Positions 32,637 to 43,140 of a stretch of DNA of 64,000 nt are shown here, in pieces. This stretch comes from Erythrobacter sanguineus (GTDB lineage Bacteria; Pseudomonadota; Alphaproteobacteria; Sphingomonadales; Sphingomonadaceae). A model generated the notes under the pieces. It saw only the letters and a program-made list of their open reading frames with translations. It ran no database searches and was not told the origin of the DNA. Position numbers and translations under genes: made by a program. Position 1 is the first letter of the stretch; each line of letters begins with the position of its first letter. The DNA is taken from positions 16,645 to 80,644 of the forward strand of contig CAMCUB010000014.1 in assembly GCA_945878845.1 (NCBI GenBank), given 5' to 3'.

Positions 32637-34115
32637 TCACTCGGCGGGCGCGGGTTCCGGTTCGCTCCCGGCGCGGTTGCGGGCGAAGTTGAGCGCCTCG
32701 GCCACACGGTCGGGGGCGATGATGTTGAGCGCGCCGAGATAGAGCGCCACGCCGATCGAAACGGCGATGGCCAGCGCCAGCAGGTCGGGCACCGGCGGCA
32801 AGCCGCGCACCACCAGCCACACCCCGCCCGCCATCGCCAGCGACGCGGTCAGCGGCGGGAGCAGCGCGCGCAGCAGGCCATCGAACGGCAGGCCGATGAT
32901 CCGGCCCGACAGGGTCACCGTCAGCGCGGTCAGCACCGCCATCCCGCCGACCCAGCCCCAGGCAAACCCCATCACACCCCAGTGCGAGCCGATGAAATAG
33001 GCCACCGGCATCACCACGCTGCCGATCATCGTGATCCGCAGCGCCGCCAGCGGCACGCCGCGGGCATTGGTGGCAGGGGCGAACAGGATCTGCAGCGTCA
33101 TCATCGCCATTGCTGCGGCAAGGATCGGGAGCAGCGGGACGATCTCGTGCCATTGCTCGCCCAGCAGCACCGGCACGAGGATCGGGGCGACCACGGCGAG
33201 GCCCGCATAGGCGGGCAGCGCGATCAGCATCACGAGGCGGATCGTCGCCAGCAGCGCGCTCGCGCCCAGTTCGGGCTGGCGGGCATAGGCGGCATAGGCG
33301 ACCTCGTTGATCGGCGGCACGAACTTGGCGGCGAGCAATTGCGCGAGGAACAGCCCGGTGGTGTAGACGCCAAGGCTATGCGGATCGAGCACGCGCCCGG
33401 CGATCATCACGTCGGCCTGGCTCTGGACGAACCAGAACAGCTGGGTCGCGGTCATCACCCCGCCGAAGCCCGCGATGTGCCCGGCCCCGGCGAAACGGAA
33501 GCTCGGGCGCAGCGGCGTCCCGGCGGCGCGGGTCATGCCTATCGCCTCGGTCACCATCATCACCAGCGGCGCGGCGACCAGCGTCCAGACGCCCCAGCCC
33601 GACAGCGCTCCGGCAAGCGCGGTGACTGCCCCCGAAATCGCGGCGACAAGCCGCACCTGCGCCGGGCGGCGGAAGTCCATCCGCCGCGACATGATCGCGT
33701 GGGACAGGGCGGTGAAGGGGATCGCGAGGTAGAGCAGCGATTGCACCCGCAACAAGTTCGCGACCATCGGCTGGTCGAACCACAGGGCCACCAGCGGCGC
33801 GGCGAGGAATTGCACCAGCGCAAGACCACCATTGAGCAGCATCAGCATGCCCAAGGTCTGGCGCAGGCGTTCCTCGGTCACCTCCTCCTCGCGGATCAAG
33901 GCGCTGGCGAGGCCGTAGCCGTTCATGGTGTTGAGCAGCACCAGCATCACCTGCGCCATGGCGAACAGGCCATAATCCTGCGGGGCGAGCAGGCGGATGA
34001 CGATCAGGGTCGAGGCCCAGGACACGATCTGCGTCCCGATCTGGCTGCCCGAGCGCCAGATCACCGCAGTGCGCACCTGCGCAGCGAGCGAACCGGTGGT
34101 GCGCGGCTCAGCCAT
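32637..34115 (-). CDS. Polysaccharide flippase / lipopolysaccharide biosynthesis protein (MOP superfamily)
   Basis: The 492-residue protein has 12-14 predicted membrane helices over its whole length and the N-terminal pattern of Wzx-type flippases (RTAVIWRSGSQIGTQIVSWA, then RLLAPQDYGLFAMAQVML). Such proteins move lipid-linked oligosaccharide units across the inner membrane for exopolysaccharide or O-antigen assembly. Its start overlaps the end of the upstream acetyltransferase-like gene by eight bases, so they are co-translated. No glycosyltransferases are adjacent, and the two genes form a small separate unit. The exact glycan is unknown. Confidence 0.9.
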   Translation of the reverse strand: MAEPRTTGSLAAQVRTAVIWRSGSQIGTQIVSWASTLIVIRLLAPQDYGLFAMAQVMLVLLNTMNGYGLASALIREEEVTEERLRQTLGMLMLLNGGLALVQFLAAPLVALWFDQPMVANLLRVQSLLYLAIPFTALSHAIMSRRMDFRRPAQVRLVAAISGAVTALAGALSGWGVWTLVAAPLVMMVTEAIGMTRAAGTPLRPSFRFAGAGHIAGFGGVMTATQLFWFVQSQADVMIAGRVLDPHSLGVYTTGLFLAQLLAAKFVPPINEVAYAAYARQPELGASALLATIRLVMLIALPAYAGLAVVAPILVPVLLGEQWHEIVPLLPILAAAMAMMTLQILFAPATNARGVPLAALRITMIGSVVMPVAYFIGSHWGVMGFAWGWVGGMAVLTALTVTLSGRIIGLPFDGLLRALLPPLTASLAMAGGVWLVVRGLPPVPDLLALAIAVSIGVALYLGALNIIAPDRVAEALNFARNRAGSEPEPAPAE

Positions 34116-35205
34116 GGGCGAGGCTCCGGGCCGGGCGCGCGTCAGAGGCGAGCGCCTCGCCCCACAGCGGCGCGATTAGGCGCGCGGCGGTGCGGCTCCG
34201 GACGAACAGCAGGTCGACGAGCTCATAGCCCGCCAACGCGCCCATCGCGCGCTTGTAGCCGCTGTCGCCCGAGCCAAGGTCGACCCTCGCGGCCCCGGCC
34301 TCGAAGGCATCACTGACCGCGCGGTGGTTGGCGAGCTTGCCGACTTCAGCCTTGGCGAAATCGCTGCGGAAGCTGCCGGCGATGCCGTAGCGCACCGGCC
34401 CGTCGTCGAGATCGAAGCTGAAGGCGACCGCGCGGCCGGAGACGGTGAGGATGGTGGCGCAGAGCATGTCGGCCAGCACCGGGTCGGCCAGCACCGCGCG
34501 CCATGCGGCGCGGCGGCGCGGGTCCATGAACTTGGCGCCGCTGCCATCGGTCTCGGCGGCGATCCAGCTGGTGGCCTCGACTGCGGCGAGCTCTTCGAGC
34601 ACGGCGTCATTCCAGTCTTCCCCGCGCACATGTCGCCACTGGACGGGGCCGTGGGCGGCGAGGCGGCGCTCGATCCGGGCGAGGCGCGCGGCGGTCGATC
34701 CGCGCGGCCAGCCGCCCTGCTTGCGTGCGGCATCGAGGTCGATCACCCAGCTCGTCCCCGCCGGGCGCGCGAGGACGCTCCAGCGTGCGCGGCGGGCGGC
34801 TTCGATGAGGCGCAAGGTTGCAGGATCATCGGCGCGGGTCGGGCCGACGCGCCAGACCGGGCCGAGGCTGGCGGCAGCCGGGTGGCCGAGGGCCTGCGCG
34901 AGTTCGAGTGTGCTGCATTCGGGCGCGATCAGGGGGGAGCGCAGCGGCCAGTAGCTGCCCGGAACCTTGCGAAAGGCAGCGATGCCGGGGCCGAACGGGG
35001 CGGTGGGGATCGCGGCGAGCGGGGTGCCGCCTGCGCTCTCGACCACCAGCGTGCGCAGGGCTTGCGGAGCGCCCTCGCCATACCAGGCCGCCCGCAGAAA
35101 TCCGTGCCCGCCGAGATTGCGCGGCCCCAGCACGTCAAGCGCGGGCGCGAGGCCCGGGCTCGCCGCGACCGTCAGGTGGCCGGCTGCAATCCTGCTTTCG
35201 TACAT
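34108..35205 (-). CDS. GNAT/FemAB-like acetyltransferase (CelD/BcsL type)
   Basis: The 365-residue product matches the GNAT-like family often named for CelD of cellulose synthesis loci. The C-terminal half (about 180-340) carries the acyltransferase fold, with LEELAAVEATSWIAAETDGS, GRAVAFSFDLDDGPVRYGIA and VDLGSGDSGYKRAMGALAGY. There is no signal peptide. Such proteins are thought to transfer acyl or aminoacyl groups during polysaccharide assembly, and many sit in exopolysaccharide loci, as here next to a flippase with an 8-base overlap. The acyl donor and acceptor are unknown. The start at ATG 35205 is the first in frame; the 145 bases upstream hold no gene. Confidence 0.85.
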   Translation of the reverse strand: MYESRIAAGHLTVAASPGLAPALDVLGPRNLGGHGFLRAAWYGEGAPQALRTLVVESAGGTPLAAIPTAPFGPGIAAFRKVPGSYWPLRSPLIAPECSTLELAQALGHPAAASLGPVWRVGPTRADDPATLRLIEAARRARWSVLARPAGTSWVIDLDAARKQGGWPRGSTAARLARIERRLAAHGPVQWRHVRGEDWNDAVLEELAAVEATSWIAAETDGSGAKFMDPRRRAAWRAVLADPVLADMLCATILTVSGRAVAFSFDLDDGPVRYGIAGSFRSDFAKAEVGKLANHRAVSDAFEAGAARVDLGSGDSGYKRAMGALAGYELVDLLFVRSRTAARLIAPLWGEALASDARPARSLAHG

Positions 35206-35350
35206 CTCAGAGCCTGCTATCGGCGGAACGCCAGACGAAGGCCTTACTCCCCGCGCGTAACCTCCGGGTTAACCACGCGCGCTTCTTTACCGCAGGGATT
35301 GGAAAAACATTACCTATTCAGCAGCTTGAAGGTGGCTTGGGGCAACGCTC

Positions 35351-36463
35351 TCAGAACACCACCACGCTGCGGATCGACTTGCCTTCGTGCATCAGGTCGA
35401 AGGCGGTGTTGATCTCCTCCAGACCCATCACGTGGGTGATCATCGGGTCGATCTCGATCTTGCCGGTCATGTACATGTCGACGATCTTGGGCACATCGGT
35501 GCGGCCCTTGGCCCCGCCGAACGCGGTGCCGCGCCAGTTGCGGCCGGTGACCAGCTGGAACGGGCGAGTGGCGATTTCCTTGCCAGCCTCAGCCACGCCG
35601 ATGATGATCGAGGTGCCCCAGCCGCGGTGGCAGGCTTCGAGCGCCGTGCGCATCACTTCGGTGTTGCCGGTGGCATCGAAGGTGTAGTCCGCGCCGCCAT
35701 CGGTCATTGCGACGATCGCGGCGACGGTCTCCTCGCGGCTCATGCCCTTGGTATTGAGGAAGTGGGTCATGCCGAAACGCTTGCCCCATTCCTCGCGCGC
35801 GGGGTTGATGTCGACGCCGATGATGAGGTTCGCGCCCGCCAGCCGCGCGCCCTGGATGACGTTGAGGCCGATCCCGCCGAGGCCGAACACCACGACATTG
35901 TCGCCGACCTGCACCTTGGCGGTGTTGGTCACCGCGCCGACCCCGGTGGTGACGCCGCAGCCGATGTAGCATGCGCTCTGGAACGGCGCGTCTTCGCGGA
36001 TCTTGGCGACCGCGATCTCGGGGAGCACGGTGAAGTTCGAGAAGGTCGAGCAGCCCATGTAATGGAAGATCGGCTGGCCCTTGTAGCTGAAGCGCGTCGT
36101 GCCGTCGGGCATCAGGCCCTTGCCCTGGGTGGCGCGGATCGCGGTGCACAGGTTGGTCTTGCCCGAAAGGCACGACTTACACTGGCGGCATTCCGGCGTG
36201 TAGAGCGGGATCACGTGGTCGCCGGGCTTCACGCTGGTCACGCCCGGGCCGACCTCGCGCACGATCCCGGCGCCCTCATGGCCGAGCACGCTGGGGAAGA
36301 TGCCCTCGCTGTCGAACCCGTCGAGCGTATAGGCATCGGTGTGGCAGATGCCGGTCGCCATGATCTCGACCAGCACTTCGCCGGCCTTGGGGCCTTCGAG
36401 ATCGAGCTCGACGATTTCGAGCGGCTGCTTGGCGGCAAAGGCAACGGCGGCGCGGGTCTTCAT
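35351..36463 (-). CDS. frmA: S-(hydroxymethyl)glutathione dehydrogenase / class III alcohol dehydrogenase
   Basis: The 370-residue zinc enzyme oxidises the formaldehyde-glutathione adduct with NAD and reduces S-nitrosoglutathione. It shows the catalytic-zinc region [20 protein letters not shown] followed by [10 protein letters not shown], the structural-zinc cysteines [15 protein letters not shown], the class III signature [20 protein letters not shown] and the Rossmann motif [20 protein letters not shown]. Length and motifs are fully typical. It is cytoplasmic. The gene directly upstream on the same strand encodes a small DUF5522 protein, 20 bases away, so they probably share a promoter. No S-formylglutathione hydrolase gene lies beside it. 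Confidence 0.96.
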   Translation of the reverse strand: MKTRAAVAFAAKQPLEIVELDLEGPKAGEVLVEIMATGICHTDAYTLDGFDSEGIFPSVLGHEGAGIVREVGPGVTSVKPGDHVIPLYTPECRQCKSCLSGKTNLCTAIRATQGKGLMPDGTTRFSYKGQPIFHYMGCSTFSNFTVLPEIAVAKIREDAPFQSACYIGCGVTTGVGAVTNTAKVQVGDNVVVFGLGGIGLNVIQGARLAGANLIIGVDINPAREEWGKRFGMTHFLNTKGMSREETVAAIVAMTDGGADYTFDATGNTEVMRTALEACHRGWGTSIIIGVAEAGKEIATRPFQLVTGRNWRGTAFGGAKGRTDVPKIVDMYMTGKIEIDPMITHVMGLEEINTAFDLMHEGKSIRSVVVF

Positions 36464-36483
36464 GGGGCTCGTTCTCCGGTGAA

Positions 36484-39202
<2,719 letters not shown>

Positions 39203-39206
<4 letters not shown>

Positions 39207-39715
39207 CCCTGCTGCGCTGCCTGTTGCTGCTCGCCGCGCTGGCGCTGGCCCCGCTGGGGCTGGCGGGCAGCGCGATCGCGCACCAGCAGAAGATCGCGAT
39301 CAGCACCGTCTCGCTGAACCCGCGCACCGGGATGATCGAGATCGCGCATCAGGTGCCGGTGCACGATGCCGAACACGCGCTCACCGCGCAGGGGATCAAG
39401 AGCCCCGACATCATCGGCAGCGCCAAGAGCCGCGAGGCCTTCGCCGCCTATGTCACGCGCCGCTTCCTGTTCGAGGTCGACGGCGCCGCGGTCACGCCTG
39501 CCTATGTGGGATCCGAGATCATCGGCGGGAGCCTGTGGGTCTATCAGGAGGCGCCCGCCCCTGCGGCAGGGAAGGCGCTGCTGCGGTTCAATTCGCAGAT
39601 CCTCACCGACGTCTGGGCGCGGCAGGAGAACCGGGTGAACATCGGCGGCGGCACCAACCCCGAAACCTTCATCTTCCGCAGCGGCGAGCCGCCGAGCGAG
39701 GCGCTGCTTAAGTAG
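39203..39715 (+). CDS. DUF6702 family protein, exported
   Basis: GTG start at 39203 overlaps the stop of the M1 peptidase (GTGA). The 170-residue product has a signal peptide (about 1-26, ending SAIA), followed by AHQQKIAISTVSLNPRTGMI and EIAHQVPVHDAEHALTAQG, the DUF6702 pattern. The rest is beta-rich with no cysteines. The family is exported and of unknown function, and typically follows an M1-type peptidase gene, as here. The coupling suggests it assists the peptidase or is processed by it. It converges on the truncated EAL gene, one base from its stop. Confidence 0.85.
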
Positions 39716-39716
39716 A

Positions 39717-40442
39717 TTACGCCCGCCGCCGTTCGTCTTCGCCGGGGGCAAAATACGCCTGCAAGGCATCGAGCAGCATCGGGCGGCCATAGCGGTAGCC
39801 CTGCACATGGCGGCAGCCGATGGCGCGCAGGAACGTCTCCTGCTCCTCGGTCTCGACCCCCTCGACCACCACGCGCAGACCCAGCGAGTGGCCCATCTGC
39901 ACGATCGCCTGAATGATCAGCCGCGCCTGATGGTCTTGGCCGATGGCCGCGATGAAGTCGCGGTCGATCTTGACCTTGTGGATCGGGAAGGCGCGCAGGT
40001 GGGTGAGCGAGGAGAACCCCGTCCCGAAATCGTCGAGGCAGATGGTAAAGCCGCAATCGTCGAGCATCGCCAGCGACTGGCGCAGCTGCCCGCCAGCATC
40101 GAGCAGCATCGTCTCGGTCACCTCGATCGAGATATTGTGCGGGCCCAGCGGGCTGTCGTCGATCACGTCAATCATGTGCTGCACGAAATCGCCGCGCCTG
40201 AGGTCCGCGTCCGACAGGTTGATCGCGATGCGCGTCTCGGGCCCGAACAGCGCGAGCACCGCGGGGCCATCGGCGACCACAGAATCGAGCATCACCCGGC
40301 TGACCCGGCGCGAGAGTTCGGGATCGAGCAGGGCCGAGAACACCTCGCTGGCAGCGATGATTGTGCCATCCTCGTCGCGCAGCCGCAGCAGCGCCTCGAC
40401 CGCCTCGACGCGGCCCGTGGCGAGTTCGACGATCGGCTGGTA
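39717..40442 (-). pseudogene. EAL-domain cyclic-di-GMP phosphodiesterase, 5' end missing
   Basis: The frame begins at YQPIVELATGRVEAVEALLR, the exact start of an EAL domain, and continues to a normal C-terminus (241 codons). All catalytic residues seem present: Glu in VEALLRL, Asn in AINLSDADL, Glu in SIEVTETM, the Asp pair in CLDDFGTGFSSL, Lys in VKIDRDF and Glu in VEGVETEEQ. Upstream of 40442 the frame holds only three non-homologous codons and then a stop, and there is no start codon before the domain. Whatever preceded the domain (usually GGDEF, PAS or a sensor) is gone. The first ATG (40343) lies inside the domain and would lose the EAL motif, so function is unlikely. Confidence 0.82.
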
Positions 40443-40753
40443 TGGCCAACGCTATCGAACTGGCGCGGTTCTATCTGTTGGAAGCGGCAAGGCTGGCCGA
40501 CGCGGCGCAAGTTTCGGCGGAGATAGACCAAGCCGACAAGCTGCGGCGGTGGCTGCTGGAAGGCTTCGCTGAAACTGAAGTGCTGGTGCGCGATGTGGTG
40601 CGGCTTGGGCCGAACTCGCTGCGCGAAAGCCCGAAGGCGCGGGCCGCGCTGGCAATTCTCGAAAAGCATGGATGGCTTGTCCGGCTGGACGAAGGAGCCG
40701 TGGTGCGCGGTTCTGCGCGCTCCGAGGGCTGGCGAATTGTGAAGCCCAGCTAA
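40442..40753 (+). pseudogene. DUF3987 (phage/plasmid primase-like) protein, C-terminal fragment
   Basis: The 103 codons from ATG 40442 encode NAIELARFYLLEAARLADAA, QADKLRRWLLEGF, VRDVVRLGPNSLRE and ALAILEKHGWLVRLDEGAVV, matching the C-terminal winged-helix end of DUF3987 proteins, which accompany DNA-replication or helicase modules of phages and mobile islands. The family is usually 450-800 residues, so most of the protein is missing. Homology begins at the very first codons, directly at the junction with the truncated EAL gene. The ATG is therefore probably accidental. The fragment could still be translated, but on its own it has no known activity. Confidence 0.72.
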
Positions 40754-40754
40754 A

Positions 40755-40928
40755 ATGAAACCTGAAGGCATCCCCCTGCGACTTTCGCGACTTTTGCGAC
40801 ACTGGCCAAGCTGGGCGGCGATTTGTCGCGGTTTTCGCGACTGTCGCAAGGGGGGCTGCTGGATACTGGAAATGCCCGGCGGAGTTTTCGGAAGCCGTAA
40901 AAAAGGAACCAAGCATGACAATCCGTAA
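40755..40928 (+). CDS. Possible small ORF (57 codons) in the phage remnant
   Basis: An ATG at 40755, just past the stop of the DUF3987 fragment, opens 57 codons (MKPEGIPLRLSRLLRHWPSW at the start) that run into the beginning of the DUF5681 gene with a 14-base overlap. The DNA here contains several CGCGAC repeats (40770-40850), which could be a regulatory or replication element instead. The arginine- and tryptophan-rich composition does not look like a typical protein. It has no good ribosome-binding site. It is listed because the alternative is a 161-base gap inside a compact phage-type cluster. Confidence 0.2.
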   Translation: MKPEGIPLRLSRLLRHWPSWAAICRGFRDCRKGGCWILEMPGGVFGSRKKGTKHDNP

Positions 40929-41337
40929 TAGCGGACGCGATACGGCTGGGCGCTTTGGCCCCGGCAACCCCGGCAAGCCTGCGGGAGCGCGTCACAAAGC
41001 CACACAAGCGGCTCTGGCGCTCTTGGACGGTGAGGCGGGCGCATTGACGCGCAAAGCCGTGGAGATGGCCCTGAAAGGCGATACAACCGCTCTGCGGCTA
41101 TGTCTGGAGCGCATCGCCCCGCCTAGGCGTGATGCTCCGGTGCAATTCACCTTACCGGTAATGGAAACGGCACGGGATGCGGCAAAGGCTGCTGGTGCGG
41201 TGCTGGAAGCCGTGGCGGCTGGTGAACTCACCCCAACCGAAGGCGCGCACCTTATGGGGCTGGTGGAAGCTTACCGGCGGACTCTCGAAACAACCGAACT
41301 GGAAGCCCGTGTGGCGGCTCTGGAGCATGGCAAATGA
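40915..41337 (+). CDS. DUF5681 domain protein (phage-associated)
   Basis: The 140-residue protein opens with RDTAGRFGPGNPGKPAGARH, the Gly/Pro/Arg-rich signature of DUF5681, followed by a helical region (ALALLDGEAGALTRKAVEMA and LRLCLERIAPPRRDAPVQF). DUF5681 proteins are found in prophages and islands and resemble small terminase subunits; no activity is proven. AAAAAAGGAACC precedes the ATG as ribosome-binding site. It overlaps the next small ORF by four bases (ATGA), the compact arrangement of phage genes. The gene appears intact. Confidence 0.85.
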   Translation: MTIRNSGRDTAGRFGPGNPGKPAGARHKATQAALALLDGEAGALTRKAVEMALKGDTTALRLCLERIAPPRRDAPVQFTLPVMETARDAAKAAGAVLEAVAAGELTPTEGAHLMGLVEAYRRTLETTELEARVAALEHGK

Positions 41338-41543
41338 AATTATCGAAACGACTGGCGCGGCTGGAAGCAGAACGCGGCAAAGGCGCTGGCGATATGCCTA
41401 GCGTCATTTTCCTTTGCGATGGGCGAACCGGCGAACCTATGAGCGCGCTCATTATCGGCGCTGGCTCTATCTCACGCGAACCGGACGAAAAGCGGGAAGC
41501 CTTCGAAGCGCGGGCAATGGCGAGCGCGCCAGCTGCAATGTGA
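41334..41543 (+). CDS. Hypothetical small phage-type protein
   Basis: ATG 41334 overlaps the stop of the DUF5681 gene (ATGA). The 69-residue product starts MKLSKRLARLEAERG, a short basic helix, and then has a strand-like segment MPSVIFLCDGRTGEPMSALI. Similar short proteins with an N-terminal KRLxRLE helix often follow DUF5681 genes in prophages and islands, so it is likely part of the same module. Function is unknown. The overlap and coding bias support a real gene. Confidence 0.55.
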   Translation: MKLSKRLARLEAERGKGAGDMPSVIFLCDGRTGEPMSALIIGAGSISREPDEKREAFEARAMASAPAAM

Positions 41544-41562
41544 AGCGGGGGTTTCTTTGCGC

Positions 41563-41955
41563 CTATAGTGCGCCGCCAAACGCTCCACACTCGTCGCGAT
41601 TTTCCCGCTCGACGCGCGTGCAGTCAAAAAGCGCTCGCTCATATCCCGTAGTGCGATTGACGCTGTAAGAAAAGATTTGGCTGGCAACCTCGGCGTCCGT
41701 CATGGGAAGTGACTGTGCTGCATCGGTTGGATTATCCCAGCCGTAAACTCCGCAAAAATCAGCGCTTCCGCACTTTTCGCGGGCTGCTGCCCGCCATTTA
41801 TCCGAAGGAATATCGGCGGGAATAACCATGGCCCAGTTATTGAGGCCGGGTAGAGCGCGGAACTCCGGCTTCGACGCGTCCGGCTCCGCAACTTGCCCGT
41901 CGCAGGCCGCTAGCAACAAGGTGGAGGCAATTAAAATGGCGCTCTGCTTTTTCAT
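41563..41955 (-). CDS. Putative lipoprotein, unknown function
   Basis: The 130-residue product has a lipoprotein signal (MKKQSAILIASTLLLAACDG) with the lipobox LAAC, so Cys18 is the likely lipidated residue. Asp and Gly follow; Asp at +2 would favour inner-membrane retention by the Lol rule of E. coli. The mature part contains five further cysteines, among them the pair in CGSADFC and a late cluster (FDCTRVERENRDECG), which could form disulfides. I do not recognise the family. Codon use is less GC-biased than the core genes, consistent with horizontal origin. It lies 24 bases downstream of the next unknown gene on the same strand, and the two may form one transcript. Confidence 0.6.
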   Translation of the reverse strand: MKKQSAILIASTLLLAACDGQVAEPDASKPEFRALPGLNNWAMVIPADIPSDKWRAAAREKCGSADFCGVYGWDNPTDAAQSLPMTDAEVASQIFSYSVNRTTGYERALFDCTRVERENRDECGAFGGAL

Positions 41956-41979
41956 ATCGACCCTTTGAATGTTGAATGT

Positions 41980-42729
41980 CTAAAGCGTGGAGCCTCTCGC
42001 AGTCACGTCATCAAGAATTGCGAAGAGTTGAGGGGGCAAGTCAACCGAACCCTCAACCTTTTGCAATAGGCGGCTCACATCGGAAGCGGACGCGGGCCCT
42101 GATGCAAGCCTTCGATAAGCCGCTTTCAGCTGCAAGTATCGGCTCAAATGGCCATAACGCGGGAAGGCCCACGCGAGGAAAAATAGCAACGGGGGAGCGG
42201 CAGACAGGGCGAGCAACTTCCACCAATTCCCGTCCATCGAGAAAAAACCCACAACCAAAATAAATACTGAATAGAAGGCTGCGGGGACAAAGGCCGCAGG
42301 AAGCCCGGCTCTATTATCGAGAAAATCTAGGATTGCTCGGTAAAGAAGCGCATCCACCAGCGCCCGGTCCAAAGTTCGTGAGCGTAACGGCCCTTCAAAA
42401 TATGCGTTTGCAGCGCAATGAAGCGCATCCTCTGAAACGGCCCAAGGTCGCGGGGGAGTCGAAAGGTTCAGCGTCCCAAGCTTATTCTTCCATGGTCGCG
42501 GAGGACGAATTGCATCGTCGAACGCAGTTTCGAAATTCTGGTAAGCGTTGACGATGGGGTAGACCCACTTGCGGAGAACATCAGGCGGCAAGCGATTGAC
42601 TGACACCAGCGTTAGTGCATGGCCTTTTGCTTCAGCCAACACCTGCTTCGCGAACTCACCGTGGTCCGTGTTCCCATAGTCAGGGAAATACTGCTCTACG
42701 TCTGATGCTGTTATTGATTCGCTCGCCAT
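41980..42729 (-). CDS. Unknown membrane protein of the mobile remnant
   Basis: The 249-residue protein has a soluble N-terminal part (1-140) and two adjacent hydrophobic helices (about 145-165, AAFYSVFILVVGFFSMDG region, and 170-190, LLALSAAPPLLFFLAWAF), then a short basic C-terminal region. The two-helix hairpin with cytosolic ends suggests an inner-membrane protein. No known domain is visible. The sequence is lower in GC than the chromosome around it and contains codons rare in neighbours. It starts between the phage-like genes and tRNA-Leu and could be cargo of the element. A lipoprotein gene follows on the same strand. The 204 bases between it and the tRNA hold no gene. Confidence 0.6.
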   Translation of the reverse strand: MASESITASDVEQYFPDYGNTDHGEFAKQVLAEAKGHALTLVSVNRLPPDVLRKWVYPIVNAYQNFETAFDDAIRPPRPWKNKLGTLNLSTPPRPWAVSEDALHCAANAYFEGPLRSRTLDRALVDALLYRAILDFLDNRAGLPAAFVPAAFYSVFILVVGFFSMDGNWWKLLALSAAPPLLFFLAWAFPRYGHLSRYLQLKAAYRRLASGPASASDVSRLLQKVEGSVDLPPQLFAILDDVTARGSTL

Positions 42730-42933
42730 CGCTGCATCCCCCGGCCCGTGCGCAACGCGCGACCGCTACAACAACACTAGCGACAGCGAAAGCCGGGATT
42801 CCCAACCTGTTAGATAGACGCGCGCGCCTTCAAACGCGGGGCGCTTCGGGAGGCTTTAGGGGGATGAAAAGGGGGATAGAGAAAGGCCGTCGCCCTAAAA
42901 GAGACGAATTTTCAAGCATCTACCAGACTAGTT

Positions 42934-43020
42934 TGGTGCGGTCGAGAAGACTCGAACTTCCACGGGCTTTCGCCCACAACGACCTCAACGTTGCGCGTCT
43001 ACCAGTTCCGCCACGACCGC
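42934..43020 (-). tRNA. tRNA-Leu (anticodon GAG)
   Basis: The minus strand reads GCGGTCG ... CGACCGC A CCA, a perfect acceptor stem with CCA encoded. The D arm is GGCGGAACTGGTAGACGC. The anticodon stem CAACG/CGTTG holds the loop TTGAGGT with anticodon GAG. The long variable arm (TGGGCGAAAGCCC) marks a class II tRNA, and the T arm is AAGTTCGAGTCTT. The 87-base gene is complete, and the mobile remnant lies at its 3' side. Confidence 0.97.
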
Positions 43021-43118
43021 ACTCGGGTTTGTCGGGGGAGCCAGCTGCTCGCCCCGCGGTAGGAGCGCGCCCCTAGCAAGGGGTCTGGCCGCGCGCAAGC
43101 ACTTTGACGGGTGCCCGC

Positions 43119-43140
43119 AAAAACCCCCACATGCGGGGGG
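43119..43140 (-). terminator. Rho-independent terminator after the zinc-ribbon gene
   Basis: Immediately past the stop codon on the minus strand, a G/C hairpin is formed by CCCCC (within 43140-43135) and GGGGG (43128-43124) around a 6-base loop, followed by TTTTT (43123-43119). It closes the zinc-ribbon gene before tRNA-Leu. Confidence 0.65.

Larger units (their letters stand above)
40442..42933. mobile_element. Remnant of an integrated phage-like/satellite element beside tRNA-Leu
   Basis: The segment from the EAL break to the 3' end of tRNA-Leu contains a 5'-truncated DUF3987 gene, a DUF5681 gene, two small overlapping ORFs and two unrelated minus-strand genes. The right part (about 41.5-42.9 kb) is visibly lower in GC than the flanks. 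A position at a tRNA 3' end is the usual target of tyrosine integrases. No integrase gene and no repeat of the tRNA end near 40440 can be seen, so the element is incomplete. Its left end was probably lost in the deletion that also cut the EAL gene. Confidence 0.6.

Noticed and set aside
42615..43076. A plus-strand ORF running through tRNA-Leu
   Set aside because: It overlaps the tRNA and the antisense of the unknown membrane protein gene, and has no ribosome-binding site or coding bias.
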